64,000 bases of DNA, taken from the NCBI GenBank assembly GCA_037953745.1, contig JBAKBP010000684.1:2501-66500 (forward strand), written 5' to 3'. Position numbers and translations under genes: made by a program. Origin of the DNA: Lithodes maja (taxonomy: Eukaryota; Arthropoda; Malacostraca; Decapoda; Lithodidae). Of the stretch, positions 41,076 to 53,637 are shown piece by piece. Numbering within the stretch: position 1 is the stretch's first letter; each line of letters opens with the position of its first letter. The notes beneath the pieces are model-generated. The model was not told where the DNA came from. It worked only from the letters and a program-made list of their open reading frames with translations, and did not search any database.

Positions 41076-43190
41076 ACTCTTGTCCGATCTAGCCTCTCTC
41101 TCATACCTCTTGAAGATCCTTGAATTGTCCGTTGCTAATGCTCTCCAACCTTTTATATATATACTCCTATCCAGCCTACCTTCACTTAGTAGGCCAGAAC
41201 AACATTAGAACTTTACTAGCCCCTTGCATGCCATCTATTCTCTTACAACCCATTCACAACCCTGCACCCAATGGTCGTCGGTGCGAGGCTAGCCGCCTCG
41301 CCAGTAACTAACTTCTATTGCCATACTTCCAGATAAATGTGGCAGAGTTAGCAACCCAGTCTCCACCACATCCAGCAAACCGTACAATTAACAACTAACC
41401 GAGTAAAACCAGCTAGCCAAGGCACCTTCGGTTTTGGTATTAAGGACACCCACATCTGTCTCATACACAGAGGGTTATTACAAATACTGGTGATATGGCA
41501 AGCCCCTAGCCACAGCCGCCGGACGACTATCAAAGAGAGAGGGCGCCCAGCTACCCCTTTTTACCCACCCGAGGAGGGAGACCCCCACCCCCGCGGAGGT
41601 ATACCTGGCCCCTGTTTTGACTTCTGAGTCATTGCCAGGTAGCACAGGAATTCTTCCTATCAATGAACTAACCATGCATGACTAACACCTTTACTAACCT
41701 CTATTAACTCACAATAAACCATTTACCTTTCTTGCATACTCTGATCACTAAATTAGCACCTCAGCTATACCATAGAATGAAGATTGAACAATCTAAGAGA
41801 GACGCTCCTATCACAGCTGTCCCCATCCTCCTCGCAAAGTAGATCCAGTCTCTCTCCCCTAAATACTTCCAGTATAGCCAAAATAGTACCTCTTACTAAG
41901 GCTCAGTTATATTAAAATATGAAGGCTTCCTGTAGCCATGTACCACAACAGTAATCACCATCTTACCTAGTCTCCATATCTATTGAGAGCTCAAATAAGT
42001 CCATAAGACTCGAGATCCCTACTGTCTACAGGGTCCAGAACCGAGCCTATAAACCTAGCTCCCGCCCCCAGTCAAATCAGTTGAAAGCTAGACACCAACC
42101 AGTGGTCACTACCCTGAAGTTAACCTCTAGCTCTGCCCTTGTGTTGTTCCGGAGTTGAGAGATTCCAGAGCCGGCAGACTCCGTGGCAGAGAAGACTAAT
42201 AGAAGCATCTGTCCATGTACAAGTCCTAACGTGCACCTTATCACCTTCACACAAATCCGTGGGTATATAAGTGTGTAGCCAGCAACGATCGTCAAGAGAT
42301 CCGACTTGAGAACTTCCTACATTTTGGACCACCTGGACGGCCGAGGAACCAGTCGTTAGCCCCCAACATCACCGGAAGCAAGATAACCAGGACCAGATCT
42401 ACAAATACTATTCAAGATTCATGTTGCTAGTACTAAGTGTTATAGTACTAGTTTGACACTCACTTATTAACTTTTTATAAAGTGGCTAAAACCTTGCCCA
42501 GTGTAACTCATATTTAACCATTCCATTTGGGACGTACTAAGCGTATCAGTGCTCATTAATTAACAGGCGACATTGACTCTCGTAATTACCTTATTCAGAT
42601 ATTAAAACTCTAGTGATATCTAACGTTCGCCCACTGATTTGTGTTCTACGTATTTCTGCCATAAGAATATAAAACTTAGATCAGTACCCCCATGAGGTTA
42701 CTAGAGATTCCGTGTTCTACAATATACGCGTGTCTAATCCTAACTGTGAGCTGCTACTTGGGCACGCGACCAGCCAGTAAGAGATCAAATCAGTGAAATT
42801 GAATTACATGAATATATTGAGGTCTTCCAGTAAAATAAAAACTTGCTAATTAAACCCGTGATCAGAAGAGTATACCTGAACGTTGGAAGTGGGAGACTAG
42901 GCTGCATCCAGATCCGCTAATGCTAGCAGTTCCCTTCTATTATTTGTTTTGTGCGAGAATTACTATCTTTCCATGCTCTTTATTTACTTACTTTAATAAA
43001 CGTGAACTTGTGTCGTGTTACCGTGTGCTTATTTTGTGTTCTCTATTCCTCATACCTTGTATTGTGCATGCAGCCTTATATACCCAGTCATTTAGAACTC
43101 ACATTACCCAAGTTAAACCTGTAGAAAAAACAGGGCATAACATTAACAATTTTACCAACACACCTAAACTTCGTTAAATGCTGAAATAGC
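41076..43190. other. Unidentified stretch
   Basis: No convincing ORF. The block GACTTCTGAGTCATTGCCAGG (about 41618) resembles GACTTCTGAGGGATCGCCAGG in the solo LTR near 33800, so a decayed LTR of that group may lie here; I could not define ends. Confidence 0.4.
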
Positions 43191-43199
43191 CTCACGAAA

Positions 43200-43272
43200 A
43201 TATGCCAGGGCCTGGGATTGAACCCGGGACCCTTGGGCTATGAGGCGAACCACTACCAGTGACACCAAGAAA
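43200..43272 (-). mobile_element. tRNA-derived SINE or tRNA-like relic
   Basis: The minus strand reads TGGTAGTGGTTCGCC (A-box-like) and, about 25 bp on, GGGTTCAATCCC (B box) within CCGGGTTCAATCCCAGGCC. This is a TPsiC arm with a pairing stem. No complete cloverleaf is evident, so a tRNA-derived SINE head is more likely than a functional tRNA. Confidence 0.6.
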
Positions 43273-43317
43273 GATATATCTCACTTGGCATATGGTTGGC
43301 TCAAGTTATTTCCGCAT

Positions 43318-43667
43318 CTGGGTCTGTTTAGGCTAACCTATTTTCACTGACTTTACACTACTTCACCGTCCGGGAAACGAAGGCTCCGAACAGAGAGGAA
43401 CAAGCCTGAGCCGAAACGACCATGAGTCCGTCGGAGAGACGAACGGGAATGGTGAGTCAACTTCACTGAGCGGCGCACACACAAGGCACCTTTGTGCTAC
43501 ACAGGAACACTAACGGCACAGTTGGCAATTCGCTGGAGCGGCTGGCAACTCCACAACCAAAGCCTAATTTGCGAGTCTCACTACACTCTCTGTTCTCTCT
43601 TATCCCCTTTCTTGCCCTGTAGGAATAAAAAAAGTCAGTGAAAATAGGTTAGCCTAAAGAGACCCAG
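43318..43667. mobile_element. 350-bp DNA transposon (MITE) with 37-bp terminal inverted repeats
   Basis: The left end runs from CTGGGTCTGTTTAGGC to ACTGACTTT and the right end is its reverse complement with one mismatch. No ORF. I cannot define a target duplication, so the superfamily is open. Confidence 0.8.
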
Positions 43668-44929
43668 CTGTTCACCTCTGTGGGGTGGAAGTGGAGTGGT
43701 TGCATTGAGGCAGTTGGACAAAATTCAAAATAAAGCTATTAGATTAATGTTGCTATGTTTTGCGTGTGAAGCTTATATAAGTAGCTATGAGGAAGTTTTT
43801 CGCAAAATATAGGCTATAGCCTGAAGGAGCCCCTGTCGTTACCTCGGCACTAAACGATCGTTTATATTGTGCTGTTTCACCAATAATTTAGAGTAATATG
43901 AATTTATATCGACAATTATATTTCAATATGACTCAATCTACAAGTTTGCGTGATTATGCTTTATATTTGGAGCATATAATTATGAGGAAATATTTTGAAC
44001 TTTTCGGAGGTTGTAGAATGCTTGGTAGGCATAATCCTGTGTATGCGGGTAGACCTATATTTATCTCAATAATTTGGTAATGTTACAATATATTTTTACA
44101 TTTTACATTCATAAATAGTCCACTAATATACTAGGTTAGGTTAGGCTAGGTTAAATATATTGTTCAATGATTCTTAGTAAATAGGCATCTAAAAAATAGT
44201 TCCCCCTGCTACACAACCGAATGTTTTCGTTTCATACCAATCGCCGTGGCGTAGGTATAGGAAGTGGTTATTTAGCTGCAAGTGGTGTAGCTATTTTAGC
44301 ATTAATTCACTTAGTTTATGTCTATCCGCAGCCCTTCTCACAATCAAAACACACAATTATGTAGCAAAATATATATTTCGACGTCATATACTTGAGATAT
44401 CAATGAGATTAAATGCGAGCTGTAAAGAGGCTGACAATCTACCTCCATCAAAAAATGGAGCTTCCCACCCAGTGCGGGAAGCATCCTAGCTCCATCAAAT
44501 GATGAGATTTGTGCTGGAGACTGGCGGTAGCTCCATTTTTTGCTGAAGAAGGACGAGAATTGGCCCAGTCTAGGGCCAGTCGCGCCGCCAGCAGTGTTTC
44601 CAAAATCAAGGAAATGTCCTCATTTTAAGGAAATTATGAACGCACAAGGAAAGTTTCAAGGAAATAGATTTTGAGGAAATTCTAAGGAAATCCACAGATT
44701 TTAAGGAAATTCTAAAGAAATTGTCATTACAATGTTAAGCGAGTGAGAGAGAGAGAGATGGAAACATGATGCATACAATGATACAGAGCGTACAGGATCG
44801 AGACTTGATTTAGATCATGTTGGTCCCTACAGGATCGGTACGAGAACCGTTCAAAACAACAGCTTATTGGGGAGTTTCTGAATCAATACGATCAGTTCCT
44901 GTCCAAATGATGAATTACATTTCCTGCCA
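43668..44929. other. Unidentified stretch with small repeats
   Basis: Contains a TTAGG-like run at about 44131-44154, an inverted repeat pairing AAAAAATGGAGCT (about 44450) with AGCTCCATTTTTT (about 44530), and eight or so copies of AAGGAAA(T) at 44614-44720. No supported gene. Confidence 0.45.
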
Positions 44930-45615
44930 CTCCATATGACTTATGTTGGAATAGCAGCATCCAGTACAATACAGAGCATTGCTAGTGATATAGGGCATGA
45001 TCATGATATAAAGTTGTTCTATAACCATAGCAGATCTTTTCTAATTGAGTGTATACGCCAGATACGGTACATATTTGATAGTATTGGTTATTTTGACTTT
45101 CTGGCATGCTTATCCCCTGAAGTAGCTAAAAATAGGAGCCTTCCCACGTTGGCACCTGTTTTAAGAGGCTACCATATATGAAAGATGATGTTCAACAGGC
45201 TGATCTAGAATGGAGACAAGTATCATTATGTTCTTTTGTCTCACAGAGTATGGATGTGGGGACATTATGGCAGTCCACTTTTAATGCTAAAAATTCAGTA
45301 GGTTGTCCCCTATATCCTCAATTATCTAAGATTGTATCAATCGTGTTTTCATTTCCCTATTCCAATGCAGCAGTAGAAAGGATTTTTAGCCAGCTGAATC
45401 TTATTAAAAACGAACACCGGGCTGCCCTCAAAGACGAGAGTTTATTGGCCCTTATGTCCACAAAGTTTACTTTCCAGAGGAAAGGAAGGAATCAAGCTGC
45501 AGCTTTAGATCCTCCAAAATCAATGATCAGACTTCATGCTAGAATGACAGCCAAGGCAGATGATACTCAAGTAACTAGATTAAAGGCCGCGTCATACAGA
45601 GGCCAAACGTACTAG
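44930..45615 (+). pseudogene. hAT-family transposase C-terminal relic
   Basis: Two frames (44936-45181 and 45178-45615) together read the end of a hAT transposase. The first has FYNHSRSFLIECIRQI and FLACLSPEVAK. The second has YPQLSKIVSIVFSFPYSNAAVERIFS and LIKNEHRAALKDESLLALM-type sequence, the C-terminal dimerisation region. The catalytic DDE core upstream is missing, so it is inactive. Related host genes of the ZBED type share this domain, but the frame break argues for a transposon relic. Confidence 0.82.
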
Positions 45616-45649
45616 GACAAAGTCCCGAATAGGATGACTTGCAAAAAAA

Positions 45650-46130
45650 ATTCAAATTTCAGGCGGGTCGGGTATATTCTGCATAATTCGGCATACGTTC
45701 CGTACTATTCGTGGGTTGGTCTGATGTTGGTCTGATGTTGGTCAGATGTTGTTCATGTATGTTGCCGACATTCCGGAGAGTCGGGAAAAATTTAGTGGCT
45801 ACACTAAATTTTTATGAACATTCGGGTAAAAAAAAACGTTACAAAATGTTCGGATGTTGGTCGGGAATTATTCGTAACCCGTTCGGAAGTTGTTCTGATT
45901 AATTCGTAGTTCGGTCGTCTGTTTCGGGACTTGTTCGGTACTTTTTTCAATTGCCGAATTTGTTAGGAACTACCCGAACAAATCCCGAACAATTCCCGAC
46001 AAAAATTCGATAAAATTACGATGATTCCCTCGTATTCCAGAATAAAACCCGCACGAGTTACGAATTTTCAGAACAAGTTACGATCAAATTCAGACAAATA
46101 TACGAATAATGTAGGATGTCTGCTCAATGT
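45650..46130. repeat. Degenerate GTTCGG / CCGAAC inverted array
   Basis: The first half (to about 45940) is full of TTCGG, GTTCGGA and TCGGGA words; the second half is full of CCCGAAC and CCCGACA words. The axis is near 45955. GGTCTGATGTTGGTCTGATG marks a short tandem at 45718. It may be the ends of a foldback element. Confidence 0.6.
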
Positions 46131-46182
46131 ATCTTGTTTAATTAGGAATTAAATCCGAATTGATTTCGAACAAGTAGAATAG

Positions 46183-46540
46183 CCTCCTTCTAAAATTAGA
46201 GGTTTGCTATTGCTCGCCAGGAAAAAATCGACACCTAAAAGGCACGAAAGTGACGAAAGGGCTTATAGGCTAATATTGATAACAGAATGAGGCGAAAGGT
46301 CTCAAAATAGCCAAACTAACGGAACGAACGTCTTAAACCTCAAAACGAATATGCTAAACATGTGGGCCTCTTCTAAAATTAGAGGTTCGCTATTGCTCGC
46401 CAGGAAAAAATCGACACCTAAAAGGCACGAAAGGTCTTATAGGCTAATATTGAAAACAGAATGAGGCGAAAGGTCTCAAAATAGCCAAACTAATGGAACG
46501 AACGTCTTAAACCTCAAAACGAATATGCTAAACATGTGGG
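46183..46540. repeat. 183-bp tandem duplication, two copies
   Basis: Copy 1 (46183-46366) and copy 2 (46367-46540) both start CCTC-TTCTAAAATTAGAGG and end with AACATGTGGG. They differ by a 9-10 bp indel (an AAGTGACG-type repeat in copy 1) and a few substitutions. Confidence 0.88.
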
Positions 46541-46821
46541 AGAAGGGGGTCCAGAAAAAGCGAGCATGTTATCGATACCGGTACCGTACAGTACATCTGT
46601 TCTGCCTCTGGGTTCGAACACTACGATTATTTATGGGTATATCGTTATTCTGGCCTTCATTAGTTGATTTTATTGAGATTAGGAAGGACAATAATTAGGT
46701 TAGGCTACGTTAGTCTTACGTTAGGTGGTACATTATAATACAGTAAACTCGATTACAATACTTTGTTATTATAGCCTACATTTTGTCTCGGTGTATTTGA
46801 AAACGAATGAGAGGTGGAAGG
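46541..46821. other. Unidentified flank of element E
   Basis: No gene seen. TTAGG-like run at about 46697. Ends with GAAGG beside the E LTR; the matching target duplication would lie beyond the window. Confidence 0.4.
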
Positions 46822-48612
46822 TGTTACGACCGGGGCTCGTATAAAACAAGGGCTCTTAGTCATGGACTAGGAAAGCACACAGCCACAACGGTAACACTAG
46901 ATCCAACCCCTGAACTTATAATGCCGGCGCACAAAAACACCTATACCATCCAGAGTTAAATCTGCGATAACGGGGTATCCTATAACTCAGTATAAGTGCA
47001 CTACTACTACAGGCTGATGATCTCTGATACAGCCTGATCACAACAACATACAATTACGGTAATAAGGTATACTAGGAAAAGATAGAGATCTTAATTAAAT
47101 CACTGCAATGATTTAATGCAAACTAGAAGAAGGTATATTTAAAGTTACTCTAAACAATAATGAACTGTCACTCCTATACTAAAGAAAGTGAACGAAAGTC
47201 CCAAAGCATCGAGCAGGAATCTTCTGAAGAAAGTCGGATGCTGGGGTAAGATGATCGTATCGGATTTTGAACTGTAGTATAAAGCAGGAACAGAATATGA
47301 CAATTGTAAGGACATATAGGGTTAACTGACACAGGAATAATAACTGCGCAATAGTAGGAACTCAAACAGCAAAAGAAGTACTTCCTCATCAACGAAACAG
47401 CCTACTTGAGTTGCAACTCAACAACAACCTAGACTAATAAATGCCGTGAATAATAATGCATACATAACAGAAAGAGTTTATAATCTAAATCTGGTGTCTG
47501 CTAGGCGAATAAAGTCTAGCTGGGATGTAGTAGGCTAGGAAACAATGGCTGAGCAAGCGGCTCGTAGCCTAGCGAAGTCCTTAAGGCTGTGCGGCCAAAT
47601 TACGTTAATTGACGGGGTGCTCTCTTGAGAGATCCAGATCGCTAGTATCTGGTTCTCTCCTGGCGACCCTCTCAAAGTCAAAGCAAACGAGTTAGCACAG
47701 TGTTGGGTGGCAGAGGCAAAAGCCCTCACTAGCAACACAGCGCTAAACTCACAAGGTACACAGTCAGAAAGACCACCTAGGCTTCCCACATCTTCGTTGC
47801 GATTGTACAGGTTCAACAAAACCTAGTACACATGGAAATCACAACACCAGTAGCCTTATCCCAGTCTAGCATTAAATCCCCCAGCAGACCAGCAAGATAC
47901 AGGAAGGGAGACACCGTGAGTGTGTCAAAAATGGTAACCCTTGCAAAATGCCTATCTATACATGTGTTATCTGAGAGCTTCAGCATATTATAATACGATG
48001 GCCGATATATGAAATTGTGCAGAACCAAAGGGAAGTTATGATATTAAATAGAGTAGAAGAATGAGAGGTAAGAAGTTGAGAGAGAGAGAAAGTGCTCTAT
48101 AGGTAGAAGTCGGGAGACAGGGGGGCAAGGGACATGTGAAGGGTATGCTAGTCAGGAAAGCTCTGAGGAGAATAGCTCCTCTGGACCCCTCCAGGATCCC
48201 ACACAAAGGCACGGTGGTCAGCCAATCACAGGCCACTACGTCACCCGGCAGCAGGCCTGCAGAAGGCGCCAGGAACCACCAGCCAATCAAAACCGAGAGA
48301 AAAGACCACGCGGGCCAGCAATTCCTCCGGGAGGGAGGAGGGAGGAGGAGGAAAAGCAACACTCACCTCCCCCACCCTGCTCGCTCGCTCTCTCTCTCTC
48401 CTTCACTACAATGCATCTTATGTTCAACTCATGATATAAAATACAATGCATTGTCACAGGCGAAAACAAAGACCACTTCTACCCTGCCTGTGACATGACG
48501 ATTCACAAGAAAGAAAGTACAACATTGTAGACAGACTGTAGCCCATTTCACTGCCCTGGCGAGTGCTAGTGGCTACCGGGAGGCGATTCTGCCAACGCTG
48601 GCAGGCGTCACA
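46822..48612 (-). repeat. 3' LTR of element E
   Basis: 1791 bp; sense ends TGTGACGCC and TCGTAACA. Its inner end (53638-53884) is repeated as the start of the 5' LTR. It shares GGCTACGAGCCG-type and CAGCTAGACTTTATT-type blocks with the 19-kb LTR and the solo LTR at 32916. Confidence 0.88.
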
Positions 48613-48964
48613 CCCCGCACAAGATATAGGACGCTCAACATTAGGCGAGCACGATATCTGACAAGGCAGAATGCCGACAAGACCCTTCACACATAGCCAT
48701 TCCGCCAGAAATGAAATGCAAAGCTCAATCTTACATAAAACAACATATCAACATAAAGAATATCTTATAACCCCTCCCAAACATAATAGTATAATTTTAG
48801 CCTGCTATGCTCCCAGAGCGAGCTTCACAGAACCCAGCCTCCTAAGTGAAAGACAGGTTCAGCTTAGGACTTTAGCTATAACATAGGCAACTTACAATTA
48901 ACTATCAAAAGAAAGAGTTTTTATGTGATTTTTGATTTTTTTAATATGTTTATGGCGGCTGCAC

Positions 48965-50710
48965 TTACAGGGGCAAGCCTAGTTTTTCTCCACTCTCAAC
49001 ACACACTGACTGAACGGCGAGGATTCTCCTACAAACCCTCCCGTGACAAACAATCAGCCACAACATTATCAGTGCCCTTAGCATGCCACACATCCAACTT
49101 GTGTTCCGGCAGCACAACAACACCTGGCACTGATAAACTGCCCAGTTCAACACAAGACTGGCATTTCTCTTCGCTCTGTCCGGCAACGGGGCCTGCCAAT
49201 AACCTTTCACTAGTTCTACCTTCGTGATAGGCGATGCAGCCCCGAGGCGGTCTATGGTGTCGTCAACTCTCGATAAAGTATAGGCGTCTATCAGGGATAA
49301 TGCACACACACTCTCGCAATCAACACACTCACTGATCTTGCCACTTAACACAGGTTGCAAAGTTACAGGCAACGACCACTCACGACATTCCTTATCCCTC
49401 AGACCCTTCGTCAACACGTAATCCAGCTCTGCTTGCACCACAGGCTGTCGAGCAGGATTTATACGGTAGGGAATTAAACTGAGCCTTGCACTATCTCCAG
49501 CCTGCATGTCGGATTCTACCCCATACATCAGGCCTGGAGAAGCAACAAACATGCGGATGCACTGCCACAGCCTAGTAAACAACTTATCTCGCAGAATAAT
49601 AATCCTAGTGCCCTTCCACAACCCAGCCGAGACCGCAGCTTCTAACCTGTAGTCTCCCTCCTTCGTCCCTAGAACAGCCAGGTCATGAGAGGGACAATCA
49701 GTACCATCTGTGCAGTCACTCCCATAGTTCACAATTGCTAAGGCTTCCCCACCGATACCGTACATGCGCACCTCCGCATTCCTTTCGACTACATCTGCCT
49801 GCGCAGCATCACCGCTTTTAGTGACATGGCAAGATACAGTCGGTCTATGGTAGGGCTGTTGCATTCGACTAGAGCAGTATTGGGAGGCTATGCGACGACC
49901 GGGCACTTCTATGCCACAGACAACCTTACCAATCTGTTCAAAGTCCTCCTTCTGACCACCACCCTTGGCAGCCATGGGTCGACCTTGACCTGACAACCAT
50001 GTCCAAGCCTCGTCGCCCACCTTGAACCACCGAAACAACGAGGCTAACGGTCTCCCAATATTCACGTGACCTGCCCGCTGAACATCTTGCACCGCCTGAG
50101 TTGTGAGGCTCAGGGGCTCGGCACGACCAGTGGGGTATGAACCGAGCTGGTGCTGGAGCGCTGCACACTGCTGCTCAGGCAGGTGCTCTAGCGCTTCCAC
50201 AGCCACCAGACTCGTGTCCCCCGCCCACTGCTCCGCCGAGACATAATAATCCCTACTCTCCTCCACCTGTGCCCTACTGCCCCCCTCTCCTTCTCCACCT
50301 TGGCCGCTGCAGACCAACGCAGGGACAGTAGGCTGCTCAGGTGGTTGCCTCACAAACTCCTCCAACAGGTTCACATGACATGTTTCCCAGTCCTCGTGTT
50401 TGATCTCGACAGCACCATTACCACACTTCTGAACTAACGGATCCTCCAACTGCAGTTTACAAATATCTGAGGGAACCAACCTGTCTAGATGCTTCCGAAG
50501 CAACCCAAGTACTCCCCCAATATCAAACTGAGCAACCCTTTTTTCTCTCCGTGTGTAACGTTGCTGCCTCGGAGTCTCTTCCTGTCCTACCTCCTCACTA
50601 GCTGCGACAGGTCCTTGGGCTTCTCCAGACTCCAACAATGGTGCCAATACTGAGTTGCCAAGAAGAGCCGCTGGTACTAAACTCTTCAAACTGTTACCAA
50701 CATTAGCCAT
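48965..50710 (-). pseudogene. Element E: protease-integrase-RT remnant with internal deletions
   Basis: A 581-codon frame. It begins in the protease-downstream linker, then jumps from NGAVEIKHEDWE to CHVNLLEEFV. In the complete element at 19-28 kb these two points flank the whole integrase, so integrase is deleted. The following SAEQWAGDTSL and HLPEQQCAALQ match the post-integrase linker. A degenerate RT N-terminus follows (QAELDYVLTKGLR, SLPVTLQPVLSG, VELVKGYWQAPLP) with ISECVDCESVC in place of the usual RFCIDFRRLN. It then jumps into an out-of-frame RNase H end. YxDD is absent. Element D shares both junctions. Confidence 0.82.
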
Positions 50711-50755
50711 CTTCTTCCAACCATTCCTCCGTTGATCAGAAGACTGAGAAATAGG

Positions 50756-51380
50756 CTATGACACTTTGGATGCAAGAGATCTTGTAACAACGCACGCCAT
50801 AGGTTGTACTTGACATTTCTCTACCCACTCCTGTTCCTCCCTACTCACGTCGGCCGGCTTCTCGGCAACGACTAAGGGTGAAACCTCAGAAGTAGGCACT
50901 GCGAAGTCGTTGCCGAGAAGGAGGTCGACGCCCCCAACAGGCAAGTTCTCCACAACACCCACATCCAACTCTCGTGTCACACCATCCACCTCCAGTTCCA
51001 TCCTGACCAACGGGTATGACTTGACAGCATTGATACCCTGCACCACAACCACCCGTGCCGCGTTTATTGGTCTACCAGTAAAGTTCTTCATTAAAGTCTG
51101 AGAGGCACCCGTCTCGCAACAGCTCAACTCCATGTTTCTTACCAGCCCACTTCACGCAGCCATGCCCTCGATGGTCACAAAAGACATCGCGGACAGGGTT
51201 CGAGCCTTCCGGATTCTTCTCCACTGGCTGTGTCCCAGCCTCTGACGTTATACCCTGGGCAAACTCAGACGACTTCGGGGACACCCCAATGTTGCGAGCC
51301 AAAGACACAACTGCATTAGGTAGCTTGCTTGGACAGGCTCTTGCAAAATGCCCCTTCTCATGACAATGAAAACACTCTAA
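50756..51380 (-). pseudogene. Element E: CCHC knuckle and protease, frameshifted
   Basis: The frames 51072-51308 and 50756-51133 together encode the end of gag (ECFHCHEKGHFARACP begins near 51375) and the retropepsin, with LLLGNDFAVP at the end. A one-base deletion at the active site separates ...VELLRD from TGASQTL, so the DTGAS triad is split between frames and the enzyme cannot be made. Confidence 0.82.
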
Positions 51381-51397
51381 CTCCCCCTTGGGCTTCC

Positions 51398-52687
51398 CTA
51401 GAGGTGGGGAAGGGCCCTGACCCTTCTTAAACGGGACGGTATTAGGTTTATGGTCAGACTTAGTATCGTTGCTCTTGTTGTAATGGTTATAATATATGGT
51501 GTATCACTGACTCGGGGGGGTGGAGTGTTGCGCCCCTTGTTACCTGCATCGTTCCGTTGTGCAGACCCGCACCCACGAATCAGTGACATCCGAAGGTCAG
51601 CCATCTCAGCTGCCTCCTGAAGAGTTCTTGGGTTTTTCTCTTTAAGATTCAACGTCAGATCGCTGCCCGTACACTTAAAAAATTGTTCTAGAAGCATCAG
51701 CTGTTTCAACTCCTCAAACGTCGATGCCTTCTCAGAACGTAGCCAGTTTCTAAATGCATCGGACAGATCCCGGGCATGCTCAAGAAAGGTGCACTCACGA
51801 CCCTTCGTTACACCCCGGAACTTCAATCTGTACGTCTCTGGTTGTAACACATATGCCCGCAGGACAGCCTCCTTCAATACCTCGTAATCGATGCACGACT
51901 CCAAGGGCAACGCATCATATGCCTTGAGTCCTTTGCCAACCAATCTAGAGGAAACAAGGGCTGCCCACTTAACCTCGGGCCATTGGTGCTCCCGGCACTT
52001 CTTCTCGAAACGCATAAAAAATTCAGTGACACCCGACTCATCAAATACAGGGACCAACTTGAGGAGGTGCGATAACGACTGATCAAGACCTCGATTCCCA
52101 GAACCGAGACGCTGCCCTGTCGACTCCACCCTAGACTTCTCAAGATCTATGTCTGCACAGTACCTAGCCTTTCTCTCCTCAGACTCATTCTCTCGCTGCC
52201 GTTGCTCGAGCTCATATCTGGCCCTTCTCTCCTCAGCCTGAATCTTAGCCATCTCAAACTCCCGCTGCTGCTGCTCAGATTCCCGCTTCTGCTGCAGCTG
52301 CATCTTAGCCATCTCAAGCTGGAAGAGCATATCTAGAGTCAAACATTGAGGAGGAGGAGATGCAACAATTGGAGACCCACCCTGTGACAAACGACGCTGC
52401 CAGTGACTATCGGCCTGCGGGAACGTACCCGGCTCCGGAGCCCGAGGGGGGCACCATGGTAGGAGTCGAGTGGAATGGGGGCTGGGCCGAAGGTGCCCCA
52501 GCTCCCGCTCCACCCGAAGCCCCACGCACCCCGCCGAGCACACAGGCCACCAGGTCACCTCTCGACATGCTGCTTGTGCCCACATGCCCCATGACCGTGG
52601 CCAAACACTGGAGACCATACCGATCAATCCCCGACACCCGGTCAACAGTAATAGGTATCTCCAGAAACTTCCTTGCATCCTCCTCAC
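51398..52687 (-). pseudogene. gag: Element E: gag with coiled coil and SCAN-like region
   Basis: A 429-codon frame (its N-terminal ~95 codons are out of the true frame). From about residue 110: LEMAKMQLQQKRESEQQQR coiled coil; SLSHLLKLVPVFDESGVTEF; AYDALPLESC; and the SCAN-like segment ETYRLKFRGVTKG, EHARDLSDAFRNWLRSEKA, LMLLEQFFKC, EAAEMADLRM. It parallels 24011-26238 and 57940-61266 closely. The frame is lost in a C/T-rich stretch before the zinc knuckle. Confidence 0.83.
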
Positions 52688-52799
52688 TAGCTATAACTCT
52701 AATGTCATCTAACAAAGCCCGCTGCTGCACCTCAGAGTCTGCTTCCCTTACTGTGTCCTCACTGTACATTGATCCGTCGTTCGACATAGTGTCCACCAA
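52407..52799 (-). pseudogene. gag: Element E: N-terminal gag with SAP-like motif
   Basis: A 130-codon frame from ATG 52797-52799. Acidic start, then EDARKFLEIPITVDRVSG and GLQCLATVMGHVG, SMSRGDLVACVLGG. The MxRGDL...L pattern matches the SAP-like motif at the start of the gag of the other two elements. It overlaps the coiled-coil frame; a shift occurs near 52400-52450. Confidence 0.72.
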
Positions 52800-52886
52800 A
52801 AATTCTCAACGTTTATATACAAAAAATAGAAGTACCTAAACTCTTATGTAGCACTATTCACTCAAAAAATGCTTGAAGACTCTTAA

Positions 52887-53510
52887 CCCGGGAGCTGCTG
52901 GAAGACTCTTAAGAGTTCCCCCGGCGGACTGCGGGAAGACTCTCCTGAGTAAGTAAAACTAAAAATCAACTTTTTACATCGAAAAAAAAATATTTTTTTT
53001 ATTTTTATTTTTTTATTTTTTTATTTTTGTTTGGCCCCTGGGCCATGCAAAATCTCAGTCCTCTACCTCCCCTCCTTCCCCACTTTCCTCCTATTCCTCA
53101 GTTATCACCTATTTTCCCTATTATTCCCTTATTCTGAGGTATATTTTCGTGCTAACATTAGCGAGTTGCAAGCAGGGTGTTGTCATCACTGATAGCAAGC
53201 GAGTGCAAGAGAGAGAGAGAGAGTATCGACTGTGTCGCAGTGGCCTTGGGGAAAATGGGCGGGAAGGTAGCTTGCCTCACCCATACATTATACAACTCGC
53301 GGGCTATATCTCCGATTTTGACCATCCAAACGCTGTTTTCACTCGTTTTATTGTTGTTTCAGGTTAATACCTTTATAATCAACCCATAATAGGCGCATAT
53401 GGATAATTATTAATGCTATTAATGGTACAATGAATATTTTAGTGACGAAAAACCTCAAATACGTCAGCACAGGGGGAGGTTTTCATTTACCCCCGTGCGC
53501 ACTTCAGAGG
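52887..53510 (+). mobile_element. MITE family B, unit 5, in the leader of element E
   Basis: 624 bp between TTAA copies (52883-52886, 53511-53514). It begins CCCGGGAGCTGCTGG and ends CACTTCAGAGG. Similar to the units at 6862-9324 throughout. It separates the primer-binding site from gag. Confidence 0.87.
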
Positions 53511-53637
53511 TTAAGTGTTATACTACTTGCCACAAAAAATTCCACGTGTCCACTATATTCCTTCAAACAAAAACAAATGACCACAACACTCCTGCAATAT
53601 TTCTCAAGTTCACAAAATCCTAAGCAAGGTCGCCATT

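Noticed and set aside
41600..42800. A complete additional LTR
   Set aside because: One 20-bp block resembles the solo LTR at 32916, but I found neither the TGTGACGC/CGTAACA ends nor a target duplication.
43200..43272. Functional tRNA gene on the minus strand
   Set aside because: The B box and TPsiC stem are convincing, but I cannot build an acceptor stem and the anticodon arm is irregular, so a SINE head is more likely.
44131..44154. TTAGG-like run as a telomere or interstitial telomere
   Set aside because: Only two to three imperfect units; similar short runs at 38808 and 46697. Too short to call.
45178..45615. Domesticated ZBED-like host gene
   Set aside because: Only the C-terminal dimerisation region remains, broken across two frames, with no catalytic core or zinc finger upstream.
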